Notes under the pieces: generated by a model
The model's database searches: none
The model's input: only the letters and a program-made list of their open reading frames with translations
What the model was told of the DNA's origin: nothing
Translations under genes and position numbers: made by a program
Assembly: GCA_029204225.1 (NCBI GenBank)
Contig: CM055097.1
Location: forward strand, 33,604,804 to 33,668,803
Direction of reading: 5' to 3'
DNA: 64,000 bases
Source of the DNA: Diphasiastrum complanatum
Taxonomy: Eukaryota; Streptophyta; Lycopodiopsida; Lycopodiales; Lycopodiaceae
Shown here: piece by piece, positions 40,301-50,224 of the stretch
Position numbering within the stretch: position 1 is the stretch's first letter
Layout of the letters: each line of letters begins with the position of its first letter

Positions 40301-42198
40301 ATTCAGGACGTTGTACCAAAACGTATCAAGGAAATGGAGGATGCTGTGGCACGTCATGATTTTTCTTCCTTTGCAAGGATCACATGTGCTGACAGTAACC
40401 AGTTCCATGCGACATGCCTTGATACTTCACCTCCAATATTCTACCTAAATGATACTTCTAAAAGGTCGGTGCTCATTGACAAGTCTGTTTTTGCATCTGC
40501 TGAGTGTGACCACATGTGCTTTCAAATAGTGCTACATTAAACAGATTTCCATCAGAATGTTGAGAAACGGTCGAAATTGGAATTCTTGAATTGATTTTCT
40601 CCTCGCACTGATGTTTTGTTATTTGAGTTTATTCTGGCCTTTTAATTGTAGGAACTAAGTCAGTTCTTCTTCTACAGGCTTATAGGTCTTGTTGAACGAT
40701 GGAATACCCAAGAGGGTAGTCCACAGGTCTGTTGACTTTTCTCTTTTCAAGTTCTTTCAAGTTTAGTCCTGTAACCTAATGTTTCAAATAGCAAATTTGT
40801 CTGCTGTCACTTCCCTTGGTTGTATGTGACTCTTGGAGCATTGCCATTCAGGTTTTCGTCAAGAAGCAATCTAAAGAGATCTTGACTCATCTTTTCACTT
40901 CCAGCATCTTTCATAGCCACCTTATGCTTTATTGAAGTGCATGAGAAAAGCACAAGGGAGTACAATATGGCAGTCCAAATCTGTGCTGATCTGCAAATCC
41001 TTTTGGTGCTGTGCAGGCTGCATATACATTTGATGCTGGGCCTAATGCTGTGCTTTTCACGACTGAAAGCAATTCGAGTTTATTATTGCAACGTTTGTTA
41101 TTCCAGTTTCCTCCTGCACCTGGTGTTGTGCTTTCAAGGTGTGTGAGATCTGAGTGTGTATGTTTACCTTTCTCTTTTCATCAGATGTCTACAAGAGCAT
41201 ATAGGTATGAGACAGTTTTGCAAGAACTCAGGTTTTAAGGTAAACATCACAATGTGGATGATGATGGTCAGCTGCAAAAACGGAGTACAATAACCTGTAT
41301 TCTTAATGCAATGGCACACATCTAGATAAGGACCTTGATGTAGTAATTGCATCCAACATGTGGTCAAATGAAACTAGTACAGTAACTCTTTATGGACTCA
41401 AGAACTCTTGAAGCAATGCTCTTGAAAACTAGTGATGCCAGTCATCTTATGCGTATAATCTGTCTGTTGCCTGTATCACTTCAATGAATGGGCTAGAATG
41501 CAAAGATTAGTAGTACCTATTAAGATCAAGAAAACTCCTATGATGCTAGCAAATGACAAATTTTGCACTCTTCCTTCTGGTTTAGTAAGCAGGTTATGGA
41601 TAGAAGTCATTATTCTCTATCAATAGGTTGTCTATGCAAGAAAAGGTTCAAGCATATTACTGAGGAGACCATAAAAAATTGAATAAGAGATGATCATGCC
41701 AAAAAACATATAAGATCTTATGGGAGAAGTATGGATAAGTGAATGGGGCATAGAGTAGGTAGATATGCTCTACACAAACGAAAAACTTAGGCACTCCTAG
41801 CATGTTCTATTGGTGTAGTGGAAGTTACGGTCAATCTAGTTTAAGAAGCTAGCTAAAAGTATCTCTGCCTTGCAGTTCCTCAGATGTTCAATTCTCCTCT
41901 AGGGAGTACCAAGGTCATCATTCTAAATGCCAGTCTGGCATCTAAAGGTTTCTTGTTTGTGCATTGCAGTTACGTAGTTGGTGATTTGAAGACCTTGGAG
42001 CTGGCAGGAATCAAGTCTCTCAAAGATCTAGCTTCTTTGGAACCCCCAAAAGAGCTTGCTGAGCCTAAAATTCCATTGAGAACGCCAGGTGAACTTGCCT
42101 ACATTATCTGCACCCGGCCTGGACGGGGTGCGTTTCTGTTAAAGGACCTAGGGTCCTCCCTTATAGATTCCACATCTGGTCTTCCTTTCAGCAAGTGA
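24528..42198 (+). CDS. MVD: Mevalonate diphosphate decarboxylase, 10 exons
   Basis: Catalyses the ATP-dependent decarboxylation of mevalonate 5-diphosphate to isopentenyl diphosphate, the last step of the mevalonate pathway (cytosolic/peroxisomal in plants). Exons: 24528-24740, 24819-25017, 25213-25279, 26211-26274, 33800-33880, 39960-40046, 40307-40464, 40678-40726, 41017-41138, 41970-42198. Together they give 1269 nt, 422 residues plus TGA, with no internal stop, close to the family's usual 410-430. Motifs: [12 protein letters not shown] (18-29), [17 protein letters not shown] (119-135, GHMP phosphate loop), GSGSACRS (162-169), [15 protein letters not shown] (266-280), [11 protein letters not shown] with the catalytic Asp312. 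Introns 4 and 5 are 7525 and 6079 bp and TE-filled. Intron 3 needs a GC-AG splice. Residue 171 is Asp where the family usually has Phe/Tyr. Expression is not shown by the sequence. Confidence 0.95.
24819..25017 (+). CDS. MVD: MVD exon 2
   Basis: Residues 72-137 plus one base. I chose the acceptor TTGGGCAG at 24818 because it gives [12 protein letters not shown], aligned with the family, and a 78-bp intron. An earlier acceptor at 24794 would make a 54-bp intron and add 8 residues. The donor is GTGCGT. Confidence 0.88.
25213..25279 (+). CDS. MVD: MVD exon 3
   Basis: Completes Val138, then [21 protein letters not shown] to the first two bases of Arg160. It ends AG before GCAAGT, a textbook GC donor. 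Using the GT three bases further on would put exon 4 out of frame. Confidence 0.85.
26211..26274 (+). CDS. MVD: MVD exon 4
   Basis: Arg160 to Gln181, including the substrate-binding GSGSACRS. The acceptor is GTGTAG and the donor GTAATT. SLDGGF replaces the usual SLFGG(F/Y). Confidence 0.9.
28398..28844 (-). repeat. 3' LTR of element S
   Basis: Starts TGTTAGAATATGTTAA at 28844 and ends …TTTCCTACA at 28398. Clearly homologous to 29581-30040 with scattered substitutions and small indels. Confidence 0.85.
29095..29410. repeat. Diverged tandem repeats inside element S
   Basis: A phrase like GATGGGCACCCTCCTG…AAATCTGAAAAT…TCAGCC(A)AAAAATGTGT recurs about four times at roughly 80-100 bp spacing. 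Confidence 0.55.
29581..30040 (-). repeat. 5' LTR of element S
   Basis: Starts TGTTAGAATATG at 30040 and ends at 29581 directly beside the PBS. Confidence 0.85.
31640..32416 (-). repeat. Ty3/gypsy LTR in MVD intron 4 (far end approximate)
   Basis: On minus it starts TGTTAGAGTCCAG at 32416, immediately after a purine tract (32417-32432) and the integrase stop. It is GC-rich relative to the intron. It contains a diverged duplication of about 75 bp (31729-31795 and 31803-31862), each with TATGCTCA(C/T)TGGGACACTT. The 31640 boundary is a guess. Confidence 0.6.
32447..32945 (-). pseudogene. Chromovirus integrase C-terminus with chromodomain
   Basis: Minus-strand frame reads [19 protein letters not shown] (about 32940), [46 protein letters not shown], then a chromodomain-like [17 protein letters not shown] just before the stop. 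This is the 3' end of a chromodomain Ty3/gypsy pol; the chromodomain targets integration to heterochromatin in the family. One stop lies near 32873. RT and the catalytic integrase core are gone. Confidence 0.9.
33683..33766. repeat. (GA)n microsatellite beside MVD exon 5
   Basis: About 84 bp, slightly interrupted (GCGAGCGA, TAGA). It ends 33 bp before the exon 5 acceptor, so length changes could affect that splice site (inference). Confidence 0.9.
33800..33880 (+). CDS. MVD: MVD exon 5 (81 nt, isolated between two giant introns)
   Basis: Residues 182-208, [18 protein letters not shown] then KDLVIFIAV, phase 0 at both ends. The acceptor is GGTAG and the donor is the perfect GTAAGT. It lies only 34 bp after a (GA)n tract. 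A gene finder using protein matches could easily miss it. Confidence 0.9.
34234..34282 (+). pseudogene. MVD: Decayed second copy of MVD exon 5
   Basis: The 3' end reads [10 protein letters not shown] and is followed by a usable donor GTAAAT, mirroring [10 protein letters not shown] of the real exon. Upstream, GATAGT is retained but about 30 nt between it and TGG are missing. A CAG precedes it at 34231-34233. Including it would shift the frame, so it is treated as a pseudo-exon. Confidence 0.65.
34321..34357. repeat. (CT)n run in the duplicated segment
   Basis: 37 bp of CT, expanded relative to the 17-bp CT run in the first copy (33920-33936). Confidence 0.9.
35870..36340 (-). pseudogene. Unrecognised decayed coding block in MVD intron 5
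   Basis: One minus-strand frame of about 155 codons is interrupted by only two stops (about 36132 and 36066). It includes [40 protein letters not shown] and VDAGECT[20 protein letters not shown]. The amino-acid make-up looks like genuine protein. I do not recognise the family. It could be a captured gene fragment in a transposon or a processed relic. A further minus-strand stretch (36721-36521) may belong to it. Confidence 0.3.
36960..37990. repeat. Cluster of GTTTCCC/GGGAAAC motifs with local duplication
   Basis: About 1 kb is studded with TTTCCC and GGGAAA in both directions (e.g. TTTCCCATTTGGGGAAA at 37258, CCCCATCATGGGAAATG at 37440, TTTCCCGTTTCCCGTATC at 37931). A unit of about 125 bp is repeated (about 37502-37610 and 37627-37735), sharing TACATGTT, CCTAATGGGGAAA and CAACAGTTTC. 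No coding sense was found. Confidence 0.55.
38885..39185. repeat. Diverged tandem duplication in intron 5
   Basis: Two segments starting GTAGAGAA(A/G)CT (38882 and 39067) continue in parallel through GGTGATGCTT and AAGGGAAC, about 185 bp apart. No gene was recognised in 38000-39950. Confidence 0.45.
39960..40046 (+). CDS. MVD: MVD exon 6
   Basis: Residues 209-237, [20 protein letters not shown]…FRAK. The acceptor is TTATTCAG and the donor GTTCCT. Confidence 0.93.
40307..40464 (+). CDS. MVD: MVD exon 7
   Basis: Residues 238-289 plus two bases, [14 protein letters not shown] … [20 protein letters not shown]. The acceptor is ATTCAG and the donor GTCGGT. Confidence 0.95.
40678..40726 (+). CDS. 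MVD: MVD exon 8
   Basis: Completes Arg290, then [16 protein letters not shown] to residue 306. The acceptor is CTACAG and the donor GTCTGT. Confidence 0.92.
41017..41138 (+). CDS. MVD: MVD exon 9
   Basis: Residues 307-346 plus two bases. It holds [11 protein letters not shown] with the general-base Asp312. The acceptor is TGTGCAG and the donor GTGTGT. Confidence 0.95.
41970..42198 (+). CDS. MVD: MVD exon 10 with stop
   Basis: Residues 347-422, [14 protein letters not shown] … [14 protein letters not shown] … TSGLPFSK, then TGA. The acceptor is CATTGCAG. No AATAAA is obvious in the next 200 bases. Confidence 0.94.
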
Positions 42199-44034
42199 TT
42201 ACACCGGGATAAGAAAAATTTCTGCATATGAGAATGATGCGAGTTCTGCCTTTGAATCTCATATGTTACATGCCTGTGCAATAACGCCTTTTTATTTCAT
42301 ATTTGAGGCAGGATATTGCATTACTATAATCCACAAGCGTGTGGTTGTTGTCCTACCAATCTTGAAATGGTTCAATAGTAGAATCTAGTGTTTTTGGCAA
42401 GGATGACCTGTTCTGTCATCAAGCATCTTTAGTGTTTATGTGGTTTCTGGCACCCTAAGCCCTTGGATGATTTCATGGACTATGTCGTAGGTAAGTTAGT
42501 TGGAGTAGTTGTGATTTTGAATGTGGAAGAACAACTCCAAAGTCCACAACGAAGATAAGATTCCATGAGGAGAAATAGGTATCTCAGTATTAAGATGTTG
42601 CAATGTATCTAAAGTCTCTGGTGCATGCAGAAAAAAATTGTAACTGAAAAAGTGTCAAAAATGTGTTGGGTCACCCCATCTTAAGTGATCCGGCTTCATT
42701 ATAGCATATTTTGACAATGTCTCTGTGCTTAACATTTATAAGGACCTCTGTTATTGCAGTTTATCAACTCTAATATTTGTCAATATTGTATTCTACATAC
42801 CAGAAACACATCAATGTAAGTAATTCATCAAAATGAATCTTTGTTATTATGATCGAGTTAATCCAAATTTGAGTTTCTTTCGATATTGAGTGGGTGATGT
42901 TACTAGCATACATCTCCTAAGGATCCATTTACAACAAGAACAAGGTTCATTGGATTCCCGAATATTATTTTCCATGCAAATTTTAATGACCTTTTTGCGT
43001 GCAAATATAAAGAGACTTAGCTCTACTTAATTATCACACTATTTGATGCTAATCGAAGGCATACATCAATGTACAGAGGGAGTAACAATAGATGAAAATA
43101 CTAAAAGAGGTTAAAGTGAATTGCACCAGGTTTTACACCTAATTCAAATGTAAAGAGAGGATGCATGAAAGAAATTATTGCGAGTCAAAGGCCAAACCAA
43201 CTTGAAAAAGAAAGAAAATACTTTCTATGCACAACTTTGTAAAGAGGGGTAAGTTTTTCATAGAAGAAAACAAAAACAGGTTCAATGGGTAGAAATGTTG
43301 GCATTCCAATTTTTTGATTTTGGTGCATGAAGTTAATATGTTCATTGGAGATATTCATAGCATAAGAGAATGAAACATAATATTCTCTTCTCCGAATGAG
43401 AGTTACATAACATACTACAATATCAATAAAACTTTTTTCTAGGTTGTAACAAAAAGAAAATCTAACAAATATGTTCTTCCTTATTTGATATGAGTTGGGG
43501 CATATTGATAATATCAAATCTATCGTGTCTTGCATGTAATTAGCCCATGAGCTCAATAAGTTTTGCTAGAATATGACTAGATTACTAAAATAGTTTTTAA
43601 ATAGAGGTCTTGCTAATTTGGAGGCTATTTTACATGTGTTTAGTTTTACTTTCTATGTGTCTTGGAGATTTTCTTTTAGAGCTTTTTTGGAGATCTTGGT
43701 TCATGTGCCTACCATCACATCAAAGCTTGATCATGCTCTAGTTTGAGGATTGATGATGGAGATTTCTATGTTACTTTGTTAAATTTGGTGAAGGTTTTTT
43801 TTACTCTTGCTTTGTTTTTTGATTTTTTGGTCTCGTTTTTTTATTGTTTTGTTTTCACCATGCTAATTTTGTTGGATTTCAAAGTTCAAGTGGAAATCCA
43901 CTTTTTAATGAGAATGCTGAAACTGTAAAATACTTGAAAATTTTGAAGACTGCAATTATGAAGATAAGATCGAAATTGAAAATCAAAATTTATTTTGCCC
44001 CTAGGAACCAAAATTGAAATCGATCCGTGGCCTA
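42199..44034. other. Downstream flank of MVD, no gene recognised
   Basis: AT-rich DNA. One 123-codon minus ORF (43556-43185) has no family resemblance that I can see and no start context worth naming. Confidence 0.4.
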
Positions 44035-44160
44035 GGTCGACAGGTCAAATCGAATCTGAATAAATTTTTATGGCAACTATTTCGACTTTGGTCTGGGATG
44101 ACAGGTCAAATCGAATCTGAATAATTTTGATCATGGCAACTATTTCGAACACACCCATGG
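44035..44160. repeat. Two-copy tandem repeat of about 62 bp
   Basis: GACAGGTCAAATCGAATCTGAATAA…ATGGCAACTATTTCGA occurs at about 44038 and 44099 in direct orientation. Confidence 0.7.
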
Positions 44161-44199
44161 TCTATTTTCCACCCAAGGTCTATTTTGACTTGTGTCTGT

Positions 44200-44637
44200 T
44201 TTGACTCAGGTCACGATCCGATTTCGATCCAAGGATGATGTTGACAGTTTTCTACTCTATACATACAAGTTTAGGATCTATAATAACCTCTATCTATTGT
44301 AGGACGAATTAGACAACATACCAAAACATTTGTAATCATTCTCAATACCTTATGACTAGTGGATTTTTGCTATAAATGAACAAGCAATGCTCCTGAGTCT
44401 TTAGTTACTGTACTGCTCCGATCTTTCTAAAGATCAAATTTTCAATGAGAAGTATTTTTAGCTTTTGGCTTCAATTTCTGATTATCTTACATACTGTTTA
44501 TTCAATCATATTGTTTCTATTTCATTTATTGTCTAAGTATTGTATTACAAAATTTAATTGACATAGTTTGTCTTTCGTTGCTACTATTTATTTGGACCTT
44601 GTTTGAATCCACTATGCCAAATTTTCAATTTTTCCAC
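44200..44637 (+). repeat. Partial copia LTR with degenerate PBS
   Basis: A TATAAATGA element lies at about 44373 and the segment ends in …CCACCA followed by TAATATCAGAGCAGG (about 44640), a worn primer-binding site. The left boundary was not determined. It is followed about 80 bp later by the LTR of element B. Confidence 0.4.
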
Positions 44638-44716
44638 CATAATATCAGAGCAGGTTGTTGATTTTGCTCTCAGAGCAGAATTATTTCTAGTCTTGTTTTT
44701 ACCAAGACTTCATATG

Positions 44717-45570
44717 TGTTAAAATTGTCAAAATCCTAGCTTTGATCTATGATGATTTGTGTATAACTTGATCCCACACGTGTGCAGTTTGTTCCCACGT
44801 GTGGATGTTAGGCCTAAATGAGTTCATTTTCAGTTAGATAGAAAAAGTCTTGATTGACACATGTGTGAACTAGTGAAAAGCTAGTCAAGTTGAAAATTGC
44901 CATTTGACACTCTATTACTAGTTGATCAAGCATTCCCATGTGAATAATGGAGGTTTTCCACGTGTGAGAGACTGTTCCCACATGTGTCCATATCTCAAAA
45001 ATATCAGTAGATGATCATAGGACTTGATTATGTAAGTTCCTAAAAGTTAGGGAAATCACCTCAAATCAAGGAAAATCATGGTGAGGCAATGGCATCAATC
45101 TAGGAATCAAAGAGGTGGGTGCTTATCTAGCATTGATTGGTGGATCTGAAGTGATGTGGCATTTCCATATGTGCCAGGCCTGTTGAGTTAGCATATCAGG
45201 TCAAAATGTACTTGATCTACATATAGATCATCATTGTGAATATCAAGTATGAGTGATCTTGCTTTTGAGGCAAATCCATGTTGTTTTCACCATTTGTGTG
45301 TGATTTTAGGCATTGAATGCTATCAATAGTTAGTGTACTTTACTCTCTGTCCAGTGTCCATATCGTGATAGGTTTTCACACGTGTGAGGTTGCTCATCCA
45401 CTAAATTGATCAAATTACATGTTTTTTCTTGCTAGTTAAGTGCATATTTTTGATCTAGATCAAGATCTAATCATTAGATTTGTGGAAGATCAATCTAACT
45501 AGCATCTCCCAACACCTCTTGTGGATCGATTGTAGATCCATTTATGGTCCACAAATAACAAATTTAAACA
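44717..45570 (+). repeat. 5' LTR of copia element B
   Basis: Starts TGTTAAAATTGTC and ends …AATTTAAACA next to a PBS, TGGTATTCAGAGCC (one inserted T), at 45571-45584. It contains CACACGTGTG at 44775 and 45377. A short related stretch at about 48840-48960 may be a remnant of the 3' LTR. Confidence 0.7.
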
Positions 45571-46168
45571 TGGTATTCAGAGCCAAGTACAAGAGGCTAT
45601 GTATTTGATCAATGAACACACCCAAAATTAGTAACTTTTGAGTTTTTGGTCTAGTTTTGAGAGGCGAGCTAGAAGTGAGTGGGAGCTTCATAATTTTTGG
45701 ATCGAATTCGATTGTTGGCTGCAGGTGTACGGTTCACACATGTGGGGGCCGTGCTATGCCTGTCTTTAATTTTCAAAGTTTGAATTGATCCCATAATTTG
45801 CACATGGCATCATTTTTTGAAATTTTTTGATGCATTGTCTATATCAAGCTTCATAGTTTCTAAATCAATGATTAGATCTTGAATTGGATCATTGATGTGA
45901 ATGTTTGCAATCTTGAAAGTCAGACTTCAAAAAGTGTTTTTTTTCAGATCTTGATAGGGAGTGGTGAGAACTAGGGAGTTGATTGCCAAAAATCAAAAGT
46001 CTAGGGAGTGATTTGCTAGATTTGTGAATTGATCTCATTGTACCATCATCCAACCTTTGTGCTAGATTGATTGGGCCGAGACTAGAAGCATTTTGAGTGC
46101 TAGAAGTCTACCTTGAATCATTCCAAAAAGTGAAATCTTTGTGAATTTCAAGAGCTAAATCATTCATA

Positions 46169-47085
46169 ATGGCATCTATGGGTGAACTCTTGCTAGAAGC
46201 CAATGAGAGACTTACATCCACAAACTATGCCATATGGAAAGTGAGAATGTAGTAACTTTTGGTGCTCCATGATCTCTATGACATTGTCCAAGAAGAGGAG
46301 GATGAACCTCTTGGTGGGCAAGAACACGTTAGATACAAGAAAAAGGCTAGATTGGCCTTACATTGCATTAAGATGAATGTGAGCAATGACCTCTTGGAAG
46401 AGGTGTCATATTGTATCTCGGCCAAGGAGGCTTGGGATTCATTAAAAGGAAATCTATGAATCCAACAACACTTCAAGGATTCTCATGATTAGAAACCAAG
46501 TACTTCAAAGCATGAAGAAAAGTGGTGAGAGTGATGTGCTTAGAATAAAATCTTTGAACAAAGAATTGACTTCCATTGGAGATAAGTATCCAAGATAATG
46601 AACTTGTGCAAGTCATTCTCAATGGACTAAGGTGATGATTACACTAATCTAGTCCAAAGTTTTGTCATCCAAGACCATCTACCTATTATTGACAAGATCC
46701 ATAATGTGCTTGTGGCCGAGGAGAGTAGGATGTAACATCTCAAGGAAAGGATGGGATCTTTGTCCTTTCAAGGTGGAGATGAGAAGGCCAACTTCTCATT
46801 CAAAGGCAAGAAGAAGACTAATCCATCCAAGAAAAACCAAGGCAAGGAGGCCGAGGACAAGGATGGTGGATCAAGCTCCAAAGGCAAGAGCAAGAAGGAC
46901 AAATCAAAGCTCAAATTTTTCTTTTATGTCAAAAAAGGACATTTTGCTTCCGAGTGCTTCAAGAAGAAGAATTCTCAAGAGAAGGACAAGCAAGGCAACC
47001 TAGTGCTTGAGGAGGAGGAGGAGGATGAATGCAACTCATACTTGATGGCATCTACAACACCAACATCAAGCACAGACTCATATGG
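46169..47085 (+). pseudogene. Element B gag
   Basis: ATG then MASMGELLLEANERLTSTNY, AIWKVRM and an immediate stop (TAG, 46253). The UBN2-like part continues in broken frames (LALHCIKMNVSNDLLEEV, about 46350). The zinc knuckle near 46910-46955 reads FFYVKKGHFASEC, so two of the four zinc ligand positions are disturbed. Stops and several one-base shifts make it non-functional. Confidence 0.85.
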
Positions 47086-48300
47086 TGGTTTGACAGTGGG
47101 GCTAAACCCACATGTCTTATCAAAAGAAATTACTCTTATATAATGACTCTAAAAAGTTCATATTCACTACAAGTGACCGAGAGTGTAAGATAGATGGCAT
47201 ATGATCTATTCCACTATGTCTTGGATCTTCAAAAAGAATAGATCTTGATAATGCTTTCTATGTACCATCCATCACAATTTTTTGGAGTGTTGGACAATGG
47301 ATTAGATGTACACTTCAAGCATGGTATTTGTTCCATGATGGAGAATGATAAGTGCATTGCTAATGGTATTAAGCAAGGAAGATTATTCAAGTTGGATGCT
47401 AATGTTGTCATTGGAAGTGCGACCATGGCAAGGGAGGAGCTTTCTCAAGTGGAGTTGTGGCACAAAAGGTTAGGCCATCCTAACTATCAAGCTATGGAGT
47501 CCATGATTTTCAAGGAGCTAGCCTTCGGGCTTCCCAAATCTATATCCAAGTGTGGCAAGCTTTGATAAGCTTGTGGTCTATCCAAGACACATAAGCAACC
47601 ATTGAAGATATCTATGAATAGATCTTCCTCTTCTCTTGATCTTATACACCCGGATGTACACTCATTTTCACATGTATCTAATGGTGTAGCTTATATGTAT
47701 GTAACCTTCATAGATGATTGTTCAAGATACACATGGATCTATCTTTTGTCTAAGAAAATCTTAGTGTATGATTTCTTTGTAAAGTTCAAATCTCTTGTGG
47801 AAAAGCAATTTAATGTTAGCATCAAAGTGTTGAGATGTGATAATGGAGGAGATTACATCTCCAATAGCATGAGAGATTTTTGTGAGGTTAATGGCATTAA
47901 GAGAGAATTCACATGTACTTACGCCCCCCAACAAATATGGGGTGGCCGAGAGAAAGAATATATCATTATGTGAATGTGCTAAAATATTAAGATTAGATGC
48001 CTCTCTTCCTATTTCATTTTGGGGAGAAGCCATTACTTGTGCCATTTATTTGTGTAATAAGCTTCCTAATAGTGCCATTGGTGGAATCACACCCTTTGAA
48101 GCTTTGTATGGCAAAAAGCCAAATCTAAACAATTTGAAAGTTTTTGGATGTATTTGTTCTGTCCACGTTTTTTTAGAAGGAAGAAGGAAGATGCCACTTC
48201 ATTTAAAGGCATTTTTGTTGGCTATAGTAAATGTAGCAAGGGATATAGGATTGATGATCCTATCTTTAAGAAAGCTAAAGTAAGTAGAGATGTTCTCTTT
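47086..48300 (+). pseudogene. Element B protease and integrase
   Basis: Degenerate protease (W-W-F-DSGA region at about 47085). Then ELWHKRLGHPNYQAME (about 47450), HPDVHSFSHVSNGVAYMYVTFIDDCSRYTW (about 47645-47735), LRCDNGGDYIS (about 47830) and LYGKKPNLNNLKVFGCIC (about 48105). At least three frame changes were seen. Confidence 0.85.
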
Positions 48301-48399
48301 TAATCTCACAATGCTAAAGTAAATGAGATCTCATATAAATCTCACATTGTCAAAGATCTTACAAAGGCCGAGGAGGAGCTTCAAGAAGATGAAGACCTT

Positions 48400-48800
48400 G
48401 AGGATCTATCTCAAGATCCAAGAGGGCCAAGAAGATCTACAACACAAGGCCGAGCCATCAAGTTTTTAAATTGAAGTACATTCAACATGGATCCATTAAT
48501 AAGTACAAAGCTAGGCTTGTAGCAATAGGTTTCTTGCAAACTAAAGGCATAGATTATGATGAAACTTTTGCTCTTGTTGCTAAGCTTGTCACCATAAGAT
48601 TGATCATTTGTCTTGCTACTTCTTTCAAATGGGAGCTTTTCCAACTTGATGTGACTAATGCTTTCATAAATGGATTCTTGGAGGAAGAAATCTACATATG
48701 GCAACCCGAGGGCTTCATAAGGAAGGAGATGAAGACAAAGTTTTCCTCTTGAAGAAGAGTCTTTATGGACTCAAGAAAGCACCTAGAGCTTGTGAAAAAA
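48400..48800 (+). pseudogene. Element B reverse transcriptase, truncated
   Basis: Carries HGSINKYKARLVAIGFLQTKGIDYDETFALVAK, FQLDVTNAFINGFLEEEIY and KKSLYGLKKAPRA, then breaks off before the YVDD box. The remaining palm and all RNase H are missing. A frameshift lies at about 48750. Confidence 0.88.
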
Positions 48801-49189
48801 TGCCTAAATTGGCAAATCTAGATGTGCTAAACAATGTGAATATGTACATTAGTGGGTCCCACACGTGTGAGGCCAAAAGTACCACATGGGAATCTAGAGT
48901 AGGTTAGATCAAGTCTAAAAAGTTGGTCAAGTTTGTTTGGTAGTGGTTCCTACATTATAGGACCAAATTCCTAGATTTATGGAGTAGGTTGATCAATCTA
49001 TTGAAAAGGTAAACTCTTGCAACCATTCCCCGACATTCCTTGAGAGCGAAGTGCCCAAAGTTGAAGTCGAAGTCACCGAAGTGCCCCCGACATTTGCCCC
49101 TGCGACCAAACCCTGAAGTGTCTGAACTCGACTCAACCAAAATTCCAAACAGACCCGAAGTGAGAGCACCACTCAGTCTAAAAAGACTT

Positions 49190-49773
49190 AGAGTATGTTT
49201 TTGCCTACAGTTGGGATTTTTGCATTTCTCCAAAAAATGCGACACAAATGACTAAGAACACACTTTCAGTTGACCTTTGGCAGTTTCGCCATTTTGAAAA
49301 TGCAATAGTCCATGCTGCACGCTCCTTCGCAACATGAAGCCTGGACATAGAGATATAAGGTGGCTGATGAAAATGACAGCCAACCGTAATCAGTAGGAAT
49401 TAGCTTAATGCACTTCTTTTAATTAACATAGTTTGTATTGATCATGTCTCATGATTCCTATATACAAGATTAACGCAGACAGACCAAAAAGAGATGAATC
49501 AAGCAGAACAAGTGTTATGCATGAGAGTCTGCCAATGAGCAGAACATAGCAATTTTGTAAGAGGAGCGTTAGGCCATCGACGTGCGAGACACTGAACGAC
49601 TCACTCAAAAACAAAACAAAATACAAAGGCTTCTAGTTCTATCCATCTATGATTTTCGTGCTACACTTGTTTGATTGACTTCTCCAAGGTATGTGATCTG
49701 TAGTCTAGAGTCTAGGTCTTGCAAACTCCACATAAACAAAACAATAGAGCTTCCCAGATCCATAAAATCTACA
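49190..49773 (+). repeat. Copia element I, 5' LTR (left end not fixed)
   Basis: Ends …AAAATCTACA at 49773 directly before the PBS TGGTATCAGAGCAGG (49774-49788). It includes TTTTTGCATTTCTCCAAAAAATGCGACA (about 49218), similar to the stem-loop phrase in the E LTR. Confidence 0.5.
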
Positions 49774-49806
49774 TGGTATCAGAGCAGGTTCTTTAGATGC
49801 ACAATA

Positions 49807-50220
49807 TGGCTACAACGATTCAAACCAGAATTGCAATCAACCTTGATGGCACGAACTATTGAGCTTGGAAGCACAAAATCAAAACACTCTTGAAGGGTGA
49901 AGGGATCTGGTCAGTGACTGATCTCATAGAAGAACAGCCTCCAAAAGGAGATCCAAGAAGTGTTGAATGGATTAGAAGGGATGAACGTGCAATGGGTATC
50001 ATCGTTTCATCCATAAATGAAAAAATTATCATGCAGATTGAAGATTGTGAAAACAGCCATGAAGCGTGGGAAAAGCCAAAGCAGAAGTACGAGGTGAGGA
50101 CTGCTGCATCAGTGATTCACCCTCACAATCAGCTACAAGGCATGTGATGGGATGACAACCAACTGGATCAACACGTTGAGAGAATCAAAACGATCTTTGC
50201 TCAACGTTTTCGAGAATACC
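49807..50220 (+). pseudogene. Element I gag fragment
   Basis: ATGGCTACAACG… with INLDGTNY-stop-AWKHKIKTLLKGEG, RRDERAMGIIVSSINEKI and HEAWEKPKQKYE, the copia Gag N-terminal half. A stop replaces the residue before AWKHK. It is truncated near 50220 by the GC-rich block. Confidence 0.8.
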
Positions 50221-50224
50221 CCCA

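Noticed and set aside
43185-43556. 123-codon minus ORF downstream of MVD
   Set aside because: No recognisable motif, low-complexity F/Y-rich AT DNA and no supporting context.
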